DNA of 64,000 nucleotides from assembly GCF_900185725.1 (NCBI RefSeq), contig NZ_FYAU01000026.1, positions 310,001 to 374,000 on the forward strand, given 5' to 3'. The notes under the pieces are model-generated. The model worked only from the letters and a program-made list of their open reading frames with translations. It was not told the DNA's origin and made no database searches. This stretch comes from Stappia sp. TSB10P1A. Its GTDB lineage: Bacteria > Pseudomonadota > Alphaproteobacteria > Rhizobiales > Stappiaceae. The stretch's first letter is position 1; each line of letters begins with the position of its first letter. This document shows positions 51,077-59,419 of the stretch, piece after piece. The translations under genes and the position numbers were made by a program.

Positions 51077-52672
51077 TCAGCGATATAGGGAAATCAGCTT
51101 CGGCCGGTGCCGGTCGAGCAGCGCGGCCCGCCGGTCGGCCCGCGCCACACCCTCGCCCTCAGGGTCATAGGTCAGCGCCTCGCCCTGGGTCAGGCTTGCC
51201 GCCGCCGCCTCGACGGACGGATACCAGCCGAGACCGGCCGCGGCGATGGCCCCTGCCCCGCGCACGCCGGCAAGCCGCGGCTGGCGGACCACGACCTGCA
51301 GCTTCAGGGCATCGGCCAGCATCTGCGCGAAATGCGGATTGACCGCCCCGCCGCCGACCAGCGGCAGCGGCAGGCCGGTTCGCACACCCTTCTGCCGCGC
51401 CACCTTGCTGAGCGCCCAGCGCATGTTGAGGGCGACGCCTTCCAGCACCGAGCGCAGCAGCGCGTTGCGGTCGTGACCGACAGAAAGTCCTGTAAAAACA
51501 CCGCGTAAGCGGTCGTCGTCGACCGGGACCCGCTCGCCGACAAGCCAGGGCACGAAGAGCGGATCGCTGTCGCGCAACGAGCCGATGCCGGAATAGAGCG
51601 CCGCCAGCGAGGCGTCGTCGTCGCGCGCCTCCCCGCTCTCCCCGCAACCGAACAGCCGCGCGGCCCAGGCGAAGGCGGCGCCGGCGCTTTCCTGCGTCGC
51701 GATCAGCAGCGGCCGATAGCCGACGCTGGAGGATATCGTGGCGTAAGAGTGGAAAATATCGATCCTTCGGGAGGGGAAAAACCCGCTCAGCCAGGCGCTG
51801 GTGCCGGCATAGGCGTGCAATTCGCCGTCGCTGGTGGCGCCCGAGCCGATGGCGGTCGCCACCACGTCGCCGGCCCCGGCGATCACCGGCAGGCCGGCGG
51901 CAAGGCCGAGCTCTGTCCCCGCCTGCGGCAGCAGGCCGCCGACGGTACAAGTGCCGTCGACGATCTCCGGCAGCCGGTCGAGCGGAATGCCGAGCCGTCC
52001 GGCGAGATCGGGCGACCAGCCCTCGCGGCCGGGCCGCGTATCCATCATCCAGGTCAGGTTGGCGCTGTCGGCGGTGGTGACGAAATGTCCCGTCGCCCGG
52101 TGCAGAAGCCAGTCCTTGACGTCGAGAAACCGCGCCGTCGCATCCCACACGTCCGGCTCGTTCCGCTTCAGCCACAGCATCTTGGCCGGCGGGTCCATGC
52201 CGTTATGCGAGGGCGCGCCATTGGCGATGCGCGTCCAGGCGTACAACTTGTCGAGCCGGTAGCCGGCGAGCGAGGGAAATCCCCCGTTCATCGCCCGCGA
52301 CAGGGAGCCGGCCCGCTTGTCCAGCCAGACGATGGCGGGGCGCAAGGGGCGCCCGGACTGCTCGACCGGGATGACGCCGCACATCTGCGCGCAGAACACG
52401 AGGGCCGAGGCGCGCGCGGCAAGATCCGGGATCTCCGCCGCAAGGTCGCCAATGCCGGCGGCGAGCGCCGACCACCAGTCCTCGGGCTGCTGCTCGGCCT
52501 GGTCGGGCGCGGGAAGGCTCAAGGGATAGGGCCGGGTCGCCGTCGCCAGCGGGGACAGGCGGCGGTCGAGGGCGGCGATCTTCACGCCCGACGTGCCGAA
52601 ATCGGCGGCAATGATCAGCCCGCGCCCGTCCGCCCCCGGGTGCCCCACATCTGTTGCGCTATCGCCGATCAC
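51077..52672 (-). CDS. FGGY-family carbohydrate kinase
   Basis: Kinase of about 531 residues. The phosphate-binding loop is IIAADFGTSGVKIAALD near the N terminus, and the FGGY C-terminal nucleotide region reads PLPLVGGGAVNPHFAQMLADAL. The middle has WLDKRAGSL and DVKDWLLHRATG, xylulokinase-like. GTG at 52672 follows GAGG by 7 bases and was chosen; GTG at 52648 also fits. Placed between a Stealth gene and a CDP-alcohol transferase gene, it may supply a polyol or sugar phosphate headgroup rather than catabolise a sugar. Substrate unknown. Confidence 0.82.
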   Translation of the reverse strand: MIGDSATDVGHPGADGRGLIIAADFGTSGVKIAALDRRLSPLATATRPYPLSLPAPDQAEQQPEDWWSALAAGIGDLAAEIPDLAARASALVFCAQMCGVIPVEQSGRPLRPAIVWLDKRAGSLSRAMNGGFPSLAGYRLDKLYAWTRIANGAPSHNGMDPPAKMLWLKRNEPDVWDATARFLDVKDWLLHRATGHFVTTADSANLTWMMDTRPGREGWSPDLAGRLGIPLDRLPEIVDGTCTVGGLLPQAGTELGLAAGLPVIAGAGDVVATAIGSGATSDGELHAYAGTSAWLSGFFPSRRIDIFHSYATISSSVGYRPLLIATQESAGAAFAWAARLFGCGESGEARDDDASLAALYSGIGSLRDSDPLFVPWLVGERVPVDDDRLRGVFTGLSVGHDRNALLRSVLEGVALNMRWALSKVARQKGVRTGLPLPLVGGGAVNPHFAQMLADALKLQVVVRQPRLAGVRGAGAIAAAGLGWYPSVEAAAASLTQGEALTYDPEGEGVARADRRAALLDRHRPKLISLYR

Positions 52673-52826
52673 CTGACTGCCTCGAACCTCGCGCGCAGGA
52701 ATTGCTCCTTCGCCGGCAACGGGTTTATAGAGTTCGCAAGCAAATGAGAACCGGGAAACGTGTCGCTCCTCCGCCAGCCGGCGGGGCAGCGGCACGGCAC
52801 CGGGGACCGCCTGTCTCGAGGGCCGG

Positions 52827-53834
52827 ATGATCGCAGAAATGCCCGCAAGGGAGACGGGGACAGGCTCGCAAGCCGGCGAGGCCGGAACGGTGGATATCGT
52901 CTACACTTGGGTGGACGATACGTTCCCCGGCTACCGGGATCTCCTCGCCCGGCATGCCGGGACGTCGCATGACACCAACCCCAACCGCACCCGCGACAAT
53001 CTCGACCTGCTGCGCTACTCGCTGCGCTCGCTCGACGCGCATGTGCCGTTCGCCCGCAAGGTCTACCTGCTGAGCTGCCGGCCGCAGGTGCCGGCCTGGC
53101 TCGACGCCGGCCATCCGGACCTCGTCGTCGTCCACCACGACGAGATCATGGCGCCGGATATCCTCCCCACCTTCAACTCCTTCGCCATCGTCAGCCACCT
53201 TGCGAAACTGCCCGGCCTGTCGTCCCGTTTCCTCTATTTCGAGGACGACATGCTGGCCTTCTCCCCGCTCGGCCTCGACCATTTCCTCAACGGGGGAGGC
53301 AGGATGAAGGCGTTCCTGACCCGCAAACCCTCGCCCGTCCTCTCCGAGCTCGACCCGGCACGCGCCAGCCCCTGGAACCTTGCAATGGCAACCGCCAACG
53401 ACCTGCTTGTCCACCGGTTCGGCGGCGGCCGGCGCAACTATCTGGCGCATGGGCCGCAACTGATCGACAAGGCGCTGTTCGAGGAGATGTGCGAGGTTTT
53501 CGCCGGGGCGATCGACACGACCCGCCGCAGCCGCTTCCGCGCCGGCTCCAACGTGCCGCCGGAATATCTCTATCCCCATTTCGCCGCCGCCACCGGCCAT
53601 GCCGTCACCGCGGAACCGGCCGACATCCGCCGGACGATGGGCTATGCCTCGCTGGAGAACTGGTTCGTCTGGACCTGGGCACAACTGCGCCGCCTGGAAT
53701 GGGAAAAACCGCTGGCGGTGACGCTAAACGACAGTTTCGGCAGCACCCCGAACCCGCGCGTCGTCGCCCATATGCGCGCCGTGCTGGAGCGCTGGTTCCC
53801 CGTCCCCTCGCGCTTCGAGAAGCCGCGCGGCTGA
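52827..53834 (+). CDS. Stealth-family sugar-phosphate transferase
   Basis: Protein of 335 residues with the conserved Stealth regions: CR1 VDIVYTWVDDTFPGY near residue 27, CR2 LRYSLRSLDAHVPFARKVYLL, CR3 LPTFNSFAIVSHLAKLPGL and RFLYFEDDMLAF, and CR4-like ENWFVWTWAQL. Stealth enzymes transfer sugar-1-phosphate from a nucleotide sugar to surface glycans. The gene is divergent from the FGGY kinase gene and convergent with the glycosyltransferase gene (2-base gap). It is a good candidate to modify a glycolipid headgroup. Confidence 0.86.
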   Translation: MIAEMPARETGTGSQAGEAGTVDIVYTWVDDTFPGYRDLLARHAGTSHDTNPNRTRDNLDLLRYSLRSLDAHVPFARKVYLLSCRPQVPAWLDAGHPDLVVVHHDEIMAPDILPTFNSFAIVSHLAKLPGLSSRFLYFEDDMLAFSPLGLDHFLNGGGRMKAFLTRKPSPVLSELDPARASPWNLAMATANDLLVHRFGGGRRNYLAHGPQLIDKALFEEMCEVFAGAIDTTRRSRFRAGSNVPPEYLYPHFAAATGHAVTAEPADIRRTMGYASLENWFVWTWAQLRRLEWEKPLAVTLNDSFGSTPNPRVVAHMRAVLERWFPVPSRFEKPRG

Positions 53835-53836
53835 CG

Positions 53837-54955
53837 TCAGGAGCCGCGCAACGCCTCGGCGTAAAGCCTTGCAAAGACGGGACCCGTGCCGCGGATGTCG
53901 GCATATTGCGCGCGGGCATCGGCCCAGGCGGCCAGGCGCTCGCGGGCCGGCCTGTCCCCGGCAAGGGAGACGATGCGCCGCGCCAGCGCGCCAGCGTCCC
54001 CCGGCGGCACCAGCAGCTCCGCCCCCTCGCCGCTCAGCACCCCGGCATAACCGGGATTGGCGGCCGCCACCGGCAGCGCGCCGGCGGCCATCGCCTCGAC
54101 CAGGACGAGGCCGAAGCTCTCGCCATAGGGGGCGGGCGCGGCGAAGATATCCGCCCCGGCGACAAGCGCGCGGGCCGTGGCATCGTCGGGCCGCTCGACC
54201 AGACGGATACGCCCGCCATGGGGAGCGGCGAGCGCCGCCTCGACCAGCGGCTTCAAGTCGCCGCCCCCCGCCACCGTCAGCCGCGCGTCCGGCAGCGCCG
54301 AGGCGATGTCGGGCCAGGCGGCAAGCAGCACGTCGAGCCCCTTGCGGGCCTCGAAGCGCCCGAGAAACACGATCTCAAGGTTTTGATTCTGCTCGCTCTT
54401 TCGCGCGTTCCGCCAGGGCCCCAGATCGATGCAGGGCGGCACCACCTCGACCCGCACGTCGCGCGCGGCCGCGCCCAGATGCGCCAGCGGCGTCGGCGAG
54501 GGCACGACGACGATCCGCGAGTGCGACAGGAAATGGCCGGCGGCCGCCCGCAGCAGCCGCGCCGTCACCCCGCCGGCCTCTGTCCCTGGCAGCGTCGCGT
54601 GGAAGGTGGTCACCGTCGGCAGCCGCAATCCCCGCCAAACCTGCCAGGCGACGAAGGGCGTCCAGGGCGTGTGCAGATGGACGAGATCGGCGCCCCAATC
54701 GCGCAGATCCTCCACCAGCCGGCGCCGCTCCGGCCCGAAGGCATAGCTCACCTCGAAGCGCGTGCCGAACATCGTGACCAGCCGGGACCGGCCGCAACAC
54801 TCTGTTCCCGAAGCGCAAATTCCATCCGGCGTCGGCGGCGCGACGATGCGCACCTCATGCCCCTCGCCGCGCAGCCAGCGGGACAGGTCGCGCACATGCG
54901 CCTGTACCCCGCCGGGGCGGGCCATCGCGTAGGGGAGGATCTGGACGATCCTCAT
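53837..54955 (-). CDS. GT4-family glycosyltransferase
   Basis: GT-B fold glycosyltransferase of 372 residues with N-terminal acceptor domain (RIVQILPYAMARPGGVQAHV, ADLVHLHTPWTPF) and C-terminal donor domain with IVFLGRFEARKGLDVLL and the retaining E-x7-E motif in YGESFGLVLVEAMAAG. It resembles PimA-type mannosyltransferases of the phosphatidylinositol mannoside pathway in layout. ATG overlaps the stop of the upstream CDP-alcohol transferase gene by 4 bases, so the two are coupled; mannosylation or glycosylation of an inositol lipid is a specific hypothesis. Confidence 0.87.
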   Translation of the reverse strand: MRIVQILPYAMARPGGVQAHVRDLSRWLRGEGHEVRIVAPPTPDGICASGTECCGRSRLVTMFGTRFEVSYAFGPERRRLVEDLRDWGADLVHLHTPWTPFVAWQVWRGLRLPTVTTFHATLPGTEAGGVTARLLRAAAGHFLSHSRIVVVPSPTPLAHLGAAARDVRVEVVPPCIDLGPWRNARKSEQNQNLEIVFLGRFEARKGLDVLLAAWPDIASALPDARLTVAGGGDLKPLVEAALAAPHGGRIRLVERPDDATARALVAGADIFAAPAPYGESFGLVLVEAMAAGALPVAAANPGYAGVLSGEGAELLVPPGDAGALARRIVSLAGDRPARERLAAWADARAQYADIRGTGPVFARLYAEALRGS

Positions 54956-55710
54956 GCGCCGCTGCTCTCCTCGCCCGTATCCCCGCTGTCGCGCGGCCAA
55001 CCGCGGAAGGTCGCCAGCGCCGCATCCCCGACATCGAGCAGCGAATAGGCCAGCAGGAAGACCACCAGCGCCGGCAGGGTGCCGGTGAAAAAGGCCAGTA
55101 TCAGAAGAACCGGCAGGGCGCCGCTCAGCCCGGATATCCCCCGCTCGACAATGTCGAACAGACCGAGCCACGCCGGGCCCGGCGCCGCCGGCCCGGTGGG
55201 CGCGGCGGGCCTTGCGTCGCGAATTACCCTCGCATAGAGGCGCAGCCAGGCCGCGACCGCCGCGAGCGCGGTCCAGAAGAAGCCGGCGACCGTGTCCCCG
55301 GCCGCAACCCGGTCGGCGAGCAGGCCTATGCTCGTATAGAAGAAGCCCCACTGGCCCATGTCGATGACGAAGTCGAGCGCCCCGCCCCTGGCCGAACTGC
55401 GCCCCGTCGCCCGCGCCAGGGCGCCGTCCGTGCAGTCGAGGGTCTGGAACAGCGCCGCCAGCAGCGCGACCGCGACGGCGGCCGCCGCAAGGGGGAGTGT
55501 CAGCGCCGCCAGCGGCATGGCCAGCACCACCGGCACGGCCGCCAGCGTCACCGCCGTCGGAGAAATGCCCGTCGGCGCAAGCAGGGCGACCAGCCAGAAG
55601 CCCGGCGCCCGGTACAGCAGCGCGGCCGCCCAGTCGGTCGCCAGCTCCTTCGCGAACTTGTCCTGGCGGTACTGGCGCCAGAGAGAACGAAACGTCAGGT
55701 CCGGGCGCAT
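54952..55710 (-). CDS. Second CDP-alcohol phosphatidyltransferase
   Basis: Membrane protein of 252 residues. Signature is TLDCTDGALARATGRSSARGGALDFVID: D-x2-D-G-x2-A-R-x8-G-x3-D-x3-D is present with a changed spacing, ending D-x3-D as FVIDMGQ. A soluble N-terminal 40 residues precedes six helices. It differs clearly from the other family member in the window, so a different alcohol or acceptor is likely. It is coupled to the glycosyltransferase gene and lies divergently from the LicC/IPCT-like nucleotidyltransferase gene (112-base gap). Such pairs synthesise CDP-alcohols and condense them with a second substrate. Confidence 0.8.
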   Translation of the reverse strand: MRPDLTFRSLWRQYRQDKFAKELATDWAAALLYRAPGFWLVALLAPTGISPTAVTLAAVPVVLAMPLAALTLPLAAAAVAVALLAALFQTLDCTDGALARATGRSSARGGALDFVIDMGQWGFFYTSIGLLADRVAAGDTVAGFFWTALAAVAAWLRLYARVIRDARPAAPTGPAAPGPAWLGLFDIVERGISGLSGALPVLLILAFFTGTLPALVVFLLAYSLLDVGDAALATFRGWPRDSGDTGEESSGA

Positions 55711-55822
55711 GTCACTCCGTGGTTCCTGCTGTCTGCGGCGCCGACCCTGCCGCCATCCGGCACTTGCCGATGGCCCGGCGCTCCCCTAATAGTGGACCGC
55801 CTTACCACATTCCGGTCGATCC

Positions 55823-56578
55823 ATGCTCAACATCAAAGCTGTTTTCCTTGCCGCCGGTCGCGGTGTGCGCATGGGCGAGCGTGGCCGCCTGACGCCCAAG
55901 GGCCTGATCTCGCTTGGAGAGCAGAGTTTCCTTGAAGACGCCGTCGACACATTGGCATTGCACGGGATTTCCGACGTGCGCGTGGTGACCGGCCATCTCG
56001 CCGACCACTACCGGACGCTGGCCGCCGAGCGCCGCCCGTCGCTCGACCTGCGCCACAACGACACCTTTTCCAGCAAGGGCTCGCTGCAGAGCCTGATGGT
56101 CGGCCTGGAGGGGCTGGACGGCCCCTGCCTGGTGCTGGAATCCGACCTGGTGTTCGAGCCGCGCGCCATTGAGGCCGCCATCGGCCGGCCGCAGACCTCC
56201 GCCCTGCTGGTGTCGGGAAAGACCGGCGCCGGCGACGAGGTGCATGTGTGGACCGACGAGCGGGACGGCCTGCGCTGCCTGCGCGACATGTCGAAGCTGA
56301 TCGACCGCTGGCACGATACCCCCTATGGCGAGTTGGTCGGCATCACCTACCTGACCGCCGACGCGGTCGGGGAATTGCGGGAGCTCGGCCCGCATCTGAT
56401 CGCCAGTGATCCGATGGCCGACTACGAGAGCGGCGTCGTCGCGCTGGCGCGGCGCCAGCAGGTCGCCGTTCCCAAGGTGGCGGACCTTGCCTGGGCCGAG
56501 GTCGACAACGAGGCGATGCTCGCCCGCGCCGCCGAACTGGTCTATCCCCGCATCGCGGCAGCCCGCCGGAGCGGCTGA
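55823..56578 (+). CDS. Nucleotidyltransferase, LicC/inositol-phosphate-cytidylyltransferase-like
   Basis: Cytosolic protein of 251 residues. N-terminal LAAGRGVRMGERGRLTPKGL is the NTP-binding loop and PKxL motif; then DVRVVTGHLADHY, an N-x5-KGSLQSLMVGL segment and LVLESDLVFEPRAIE with the metal-binding Asp. These match CTP-using enzymes that activate phosphocholine (LicC) or inositol-1-phosphate (IPCT of archaeal and bacterial di-inositol-phosphate pathways). With inositol-3-phosphate synthase and two CDP-alcohol transferases nearby, CTP:inositol-phosphate activity is an attractive guess; nucleotide and substrate remain unproven. Confidence 0.75.
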   Translation: MLNIKAVFLAAGRGVRMGERGRLTPKGLISLGEQSFLEDAVDTLALHGISDVRVVTGHLADHYRTLAAERRPSLDLRHNDTFSSKGSLQSLMVGLEGLDGPCLVLESDLVFEPRAIEAAIGRPQTSALLVSGKTGAGDEVHVWTDERDGLRCLRDMSKLIDRWHDTPYGELVGITYLTADAVGELRELGPHLIASDPMADYESGVVALARRQQVAVPKVADLAWAEVDNEAMLARAAELVYPRIAAARRSG

Positions 56579-56600
56579 TCCCCGCGAGAATTTTTGCGAC

Positions 56601-56645
56601 GAATTTTGCAAAATTCCGTCTCAAAATCGCGAAATTTTGAGACGG
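56601..56645. terminator. Bidirectional hairpin between convergent genes
   Basis: An AT-rich gap holds a perfect 16-base palindrome (56601-56616, GAATTTTGCAAAATTC), immediately followed by a 12-bp stem CCGTCTCAAAAT/ATTTTGAGACGG (56616-56627 and 56634-56645) with a 6-base loop. It lies between the stops of the nucleotidyltransferase and LptG-like genes and can serve both strands. Confidence 0.6.
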
Positions 56646-56660
56646 GGCGCGCAACCCCGC

Positions 56661-57884
56661 TCAATGCGGACGCGACAGCATCCGCTGCGCGACGACCACC
56701 CCGGCAAGCGCCAGGGCGATCGACAGCCAACTGCTGACAAAGCCCGAGAGCACGCCGATTTCCCCCATCGCCCAGGACACCTTGGTCGCGACCAGCGCGA
56801 GATATCCCGCAAGCGCCAGGATGAGGATGCGCAGCGGCGCGACGACCCGCCCGGCCCCGGCGATCGGGGCAAGGCTGGCGCCGAGCAGCGCATAGGCGCC
56901 GGGAAGGAAGAACGCCGCCCAGCGCCGCCACAGGGCGGCGTCGACATCCGGCCCCTTCAACGGATTGCCGTCGCGCGCCAGCACCTCGAGCGGGGCCTGC
57001 GGCAGGTAGAAGGCGGCGATGTCGTAATAGGTCAGCGCCTCGGGCACTATATCGAGCCGCAGCTCCAGGCTCGGATACTGGCTGATCAGATAGAGCGAGG
57101 TCTGGGCAAAGGCCGGCGGCGTGCCGTCGCTGCGCGGGACCTCCTCCGCCGGCAGCCGCGCCCACAGGTCGACATCGGTGAAGCGCCAGAAGCCCGGCCG
57201 CTCGCCCGGCTCGCCGTGGCGCGCGACGATCACGTCGCGCAGGTCGCCGGCGACCACGCCGCGATAGAGCTCGATATCGGCGAGCGCCGGCGTCGCGCTG
57301 CGGATCACCCGGGCCTTCAGCGCCGCGCCGTTGACGACGAACCAGCTCGGCTCGCCAAGCTCGCCATCGGCGAAGCGCCGGCCGTAGCCGCCGAGCTGCA
57401 GCCCGGCCTGGGCGAAGACCGCCTCCGGCCGCCACCAGCGCTCCAGCGAGACTTGCAGCGCGCCGGTCAGAGCCGCGAACAGGCAGACCACCACCAGCGT
57501 CTGGCGCGGCGACCAGCCGGCCGCGGCGATCACCGTGGTCTCGCGGTTGAACAGGCGCATCAGCTCGGCCGCGAAGACGCCGATGAAGCAGGCGACGGGA
57601 AAGAGGCGCGTGGCGATGTCGACCGCGCGGAAGCCGAGATAGGTCGCGACCAGCACCGCGCGCGAGCGCCCGAGCTCATCGGCCCGCGCCAGCACGCCGT
57701 CGAGCGTCTGCGCCAGGTCGATGGCGAAGGCGACGATCAGGAACATCGTCATCACCAGCGCCGCCGCCTTCAGATGGGTGAAGAGGATGCGCCGGCCGAT
57801 CAGGCCGAGCACCGGCGTGCGCCGCCGCGGCACGCGCGGGCCACCGGCAAGGAACGCAAGAGCGGTTCCGGGCGCGCGCATCAT
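56661..57884 (-). CDS. LptF/LptG-family permease (second of pair)
   Basis: YjgP/YjgQ-type permease of 407 residues. N-terminal helix VMTMFLIVAFAIDLAQTLD, then LFPVACFIGVFAAELMRLFNRETTVIAAAG, a family hallmark, a beta-rich periplasmic domain (about 150-310), and three C-terminal helices. LptF and LptG move lipopolysaccharide from the inner membrane to the periplasmic LptC/A bridge. The gene is 3 bases after the partner gene. It is not near lptD or pepA as usual, but inside a lipid-synthesis island, so a dedicated exporter of another lipid is likely. Confidence 0.8.
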   Translation of the reverse strand: MMRAPGTALAFLAGGPRVPRRRTPVLGLIGRRILFTHLKAAALVMTMFLIVAFAIDLAQTLDGVLARADELGRSRAVLVATYLGFRAVDIATRLFPVACFIGVFAAELMRLFNRETTVIAAAGWSPRQTLVVVCLFAALTGALQVSLERWWRPEAVFAQAGLQLGGYGRRFADGELGEPSWFVVNGAALKARVIRSATPALADIELYRGVVAGDLRDVIVARHGEPGERPGFWRFTDVDLWARLPAEEVPRSDGTPPAFAQTSLYLISQYPSLELRLDIVPEALTYYDIAAFYLPQAPLEVLARDGNPLKGPDVDAALWRRWAAFFLPGAYALLGASLAPIAGAGRVVAPLRILILALAGYLALVATKVSWAMGEIGVLSGFVSSWLSIALALAGVVVAQRMLSRPH

Positions 57885-57887
57885 CGC

Positions 57888-59135
57888 TCAGGCCCGCGAG
57901 CTGACGGGGCGCAGCAGCGCCGCCGCGCGGGTGCGGATGCCGGCGAGCGCCAGCAGCAGCACCGCCGCCGCCGCAAGGGCGCCGACCGAGGCGAGCGCCA
58001 GCGGCGCCTCCGCCGCCAGCCGGCCGAGCACGCCGCGCAGGACGATGTCGAAGGCGAGCAGCGCGCCGCAGGCCAGCGGCAGCGACAGATAGCCGAAGAC
58101 GCCGCGCCCGGCGAAGACGCAGGCGAGCAGCGCCAGCAGCGGCGCGACGAAGACGGCGATGGCGCGCGACAGCCGTTCGCCGGCGATCTTCAGCGCCTCA
58201 CGCCCGGTCTCGCCCATGGCGCGGCCGGCCTGCAGCGCCTCGAACACCGTCCATTCGCCCGCCACGTCGCCGCGCAGGGCGTGGTTGAGGATGTTGTCGA
58301 GACGGACCGGCAGCGACACGTTCTCGACCTTGACCTGCGGCAGCGCCGGGATGTTGGCGACGTCCGGCCGGCCGACGGCAAAAAGGTTCGGCCCGCGCCC
58401 CTGGCGCAGCATGCCGGCCCCCTCGCGCGCTTCCACCCGCACGAAGTCATAGGCGATCACCCGGCCGAGCCCGAGACTGTAATTTCCCTCAGCGTCCGGC
58501 CCGTCGAGGTTCCAGTCGGCCGCCTGGGTCACCCGCCAGCGCCCCTCCTCGCCCGGCTGATGCACGAAGAGGCTCTCATGCGGCGGGCTGACCGAGCTGT
58601 CGGAGAGGGCGGCGAAGGTCTTGCCGCGGATGGTCTCGATCAAGGTGCCCTCGCTCGGCCCGGTGATGCGGGCGAACAGCAGATCGCTCTTGAGATGAAA
58701 GATCACCGTGCGGGTGGCATGGCGGGCCAGCGGATCGATGACGCCGGAGACGACAAGGCTCGCCGCGAAGGCCAGCGCGCCCAAGGCGAGCGCGACGCGC
58801 ACCGGCAGGACCCAGGAGACGCCGGCCGCCGACAGGGCGACCAGCTCGCGCTCCTCGCGCGCCGCGACGAAGGCGAAATAGCCGCCGATGACGCAGGCCA
58901 GCGCCAGCGCGAAGTCGAAGATCTCCGGCGCGGTCAGGATGAGGACGGCGAGCGCGGAGAGCAGGTCGCCGCCATTGCCGAGCACCTCTTCCAGGATGCC
59001 GGTCAGCTTCTCGGCGAGGAACACCACCTCGATGATGGCGACGACGAGCAGCACCCGGCCGAGCACGCGCAGGAACAGCGACCGCGCGGCAATGGAGGCA
59101 AGCGGTCTCACCTTGACCCGCACCCCGTCCGGCAT
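57888..59135 (-). CDS. LptF/LptG-family permease (first of pair)
   Basis: Permease of about 415 residues of the same family: N-terminal helix RVLGRVLLVVAIIEVVFLAEKLTGIL, LILTAPEIFDFALALACVIG, AAREERELVALSAAGVSWVLP (the conserved loop after helix 3), a periplasmic beta-jellyroll-type region (about 130-290), and three C-terminal helices. ATG at 59135 was preferred to a GTG at 59150. Together with the next gene it would form an LptFG-like dimer; an LptB-like ATPase is not encoded in the window and would have to be shared. Confidence 0.8.
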   Translation of the reverse strand: MPDGVRVKVRPLASIAARSLFLRVLGRVLLVVAIIEVVFLAEKLTGILEEVLGNGGDLLSALAVLILTAPEIFDFALALACVIGGYFAFVAAREERELVALSAAGVSWVLPVRVALALGALAFAASLVVSGVIDPLARHATRTVIFHLKSDLLFARITGPSEGTLIETIRGKTFAALSDSSVSPPHESLFVHQPGEEGRWRVTQAADWNLDGPDAEGNYSLGLGRVIAYDFVRVEAREGAGMLRQGRGPNLFAVGRPDVANIPALPQVKVENVSLPVRLDNILNHALRGDVAGEWTVFEALQAGRAMGETGREALKIAGERLSRAIAVFVAPLLALLACVFAGRGVFGYLSLPLACGALLAFDIVLRGVLGRLAAEAPLALASVGALAAAAVLLLALAGIRTRAAALLRPVSSRA

Positions 59136-59185
59136 GTCGCCCCGTTCCACATGTCGCCCTGCATCGCTCTCCGTCGTGTTTCATG

Positions 59186-59261
59186 CTAGTCACCCGAATC
59201 TGAAGTTCGTCACATTTGGCAGCAAGCTCTGTACGAACTTCAGATTCAAAAGGGTGACTAG
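59186..59261. repeat. Long interrupted hairpin element 1
   Basis: Outer arms CTAGTCACCC (59186-59195) and GGGTGACTAG (59252-59261) enclose inner arms GAATCTGAAGTTCGT (59196-59210) and ACGAACTTCAGATTC (59233-59247), all perfect inverted copies, with an AAAA bulge on the 3' side and a 22-base loop containing TTTGGCAGCAA. The spacer is far more AT-rich than the window. It lies between the LptF-like start and the pgpA start. Confidence 0.9.
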
Positions 59262-59275
59262 TAAGTTTATGTTTC

Positions 59276-59350
59276 TAGTGTGGTTTTCGAATTTGAAATA
59301 CGCTCCGACGGTTGCCGCAAAACGAGGCGTATTTCAAATTCACCACACTA
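59276..59350. repeat. Long interrupted hairpin element 2, inverted relative of element 1
   Basis: Outer arms TAGTGTGG (59276-59283) and CCACACTA (59343-59350) enclose inner arms GAATTTGAAATACGC (59289-59303) and GCGTATTTCAAATTC (59327-59341), perfect inverted copies. The TTTTC bulge is on the 5' side, so on the opposite strand it matches element 1 in layout, and the loop reads TTTTGCGGCAA there. The inner stem differs from element 1 at several positions, each with a compensating change in the other arm. Confidence 0.9.
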
Positions 59351-59419
59351 TAGCCCGGCCTGCCGCGCGGCATCCCGCCCGGTGGTTCCGATTCCGATCC
59401 TCATCATAGGCCGGCCGCA

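Noticed and set aside
56406-59189. Very long plus-strand frame opposite the LptF/LptG-like genes
   Set aside because: Low-complexity Arg/Gln/Asp/His composition; the two minus-strand permeases fit their family from end to end.
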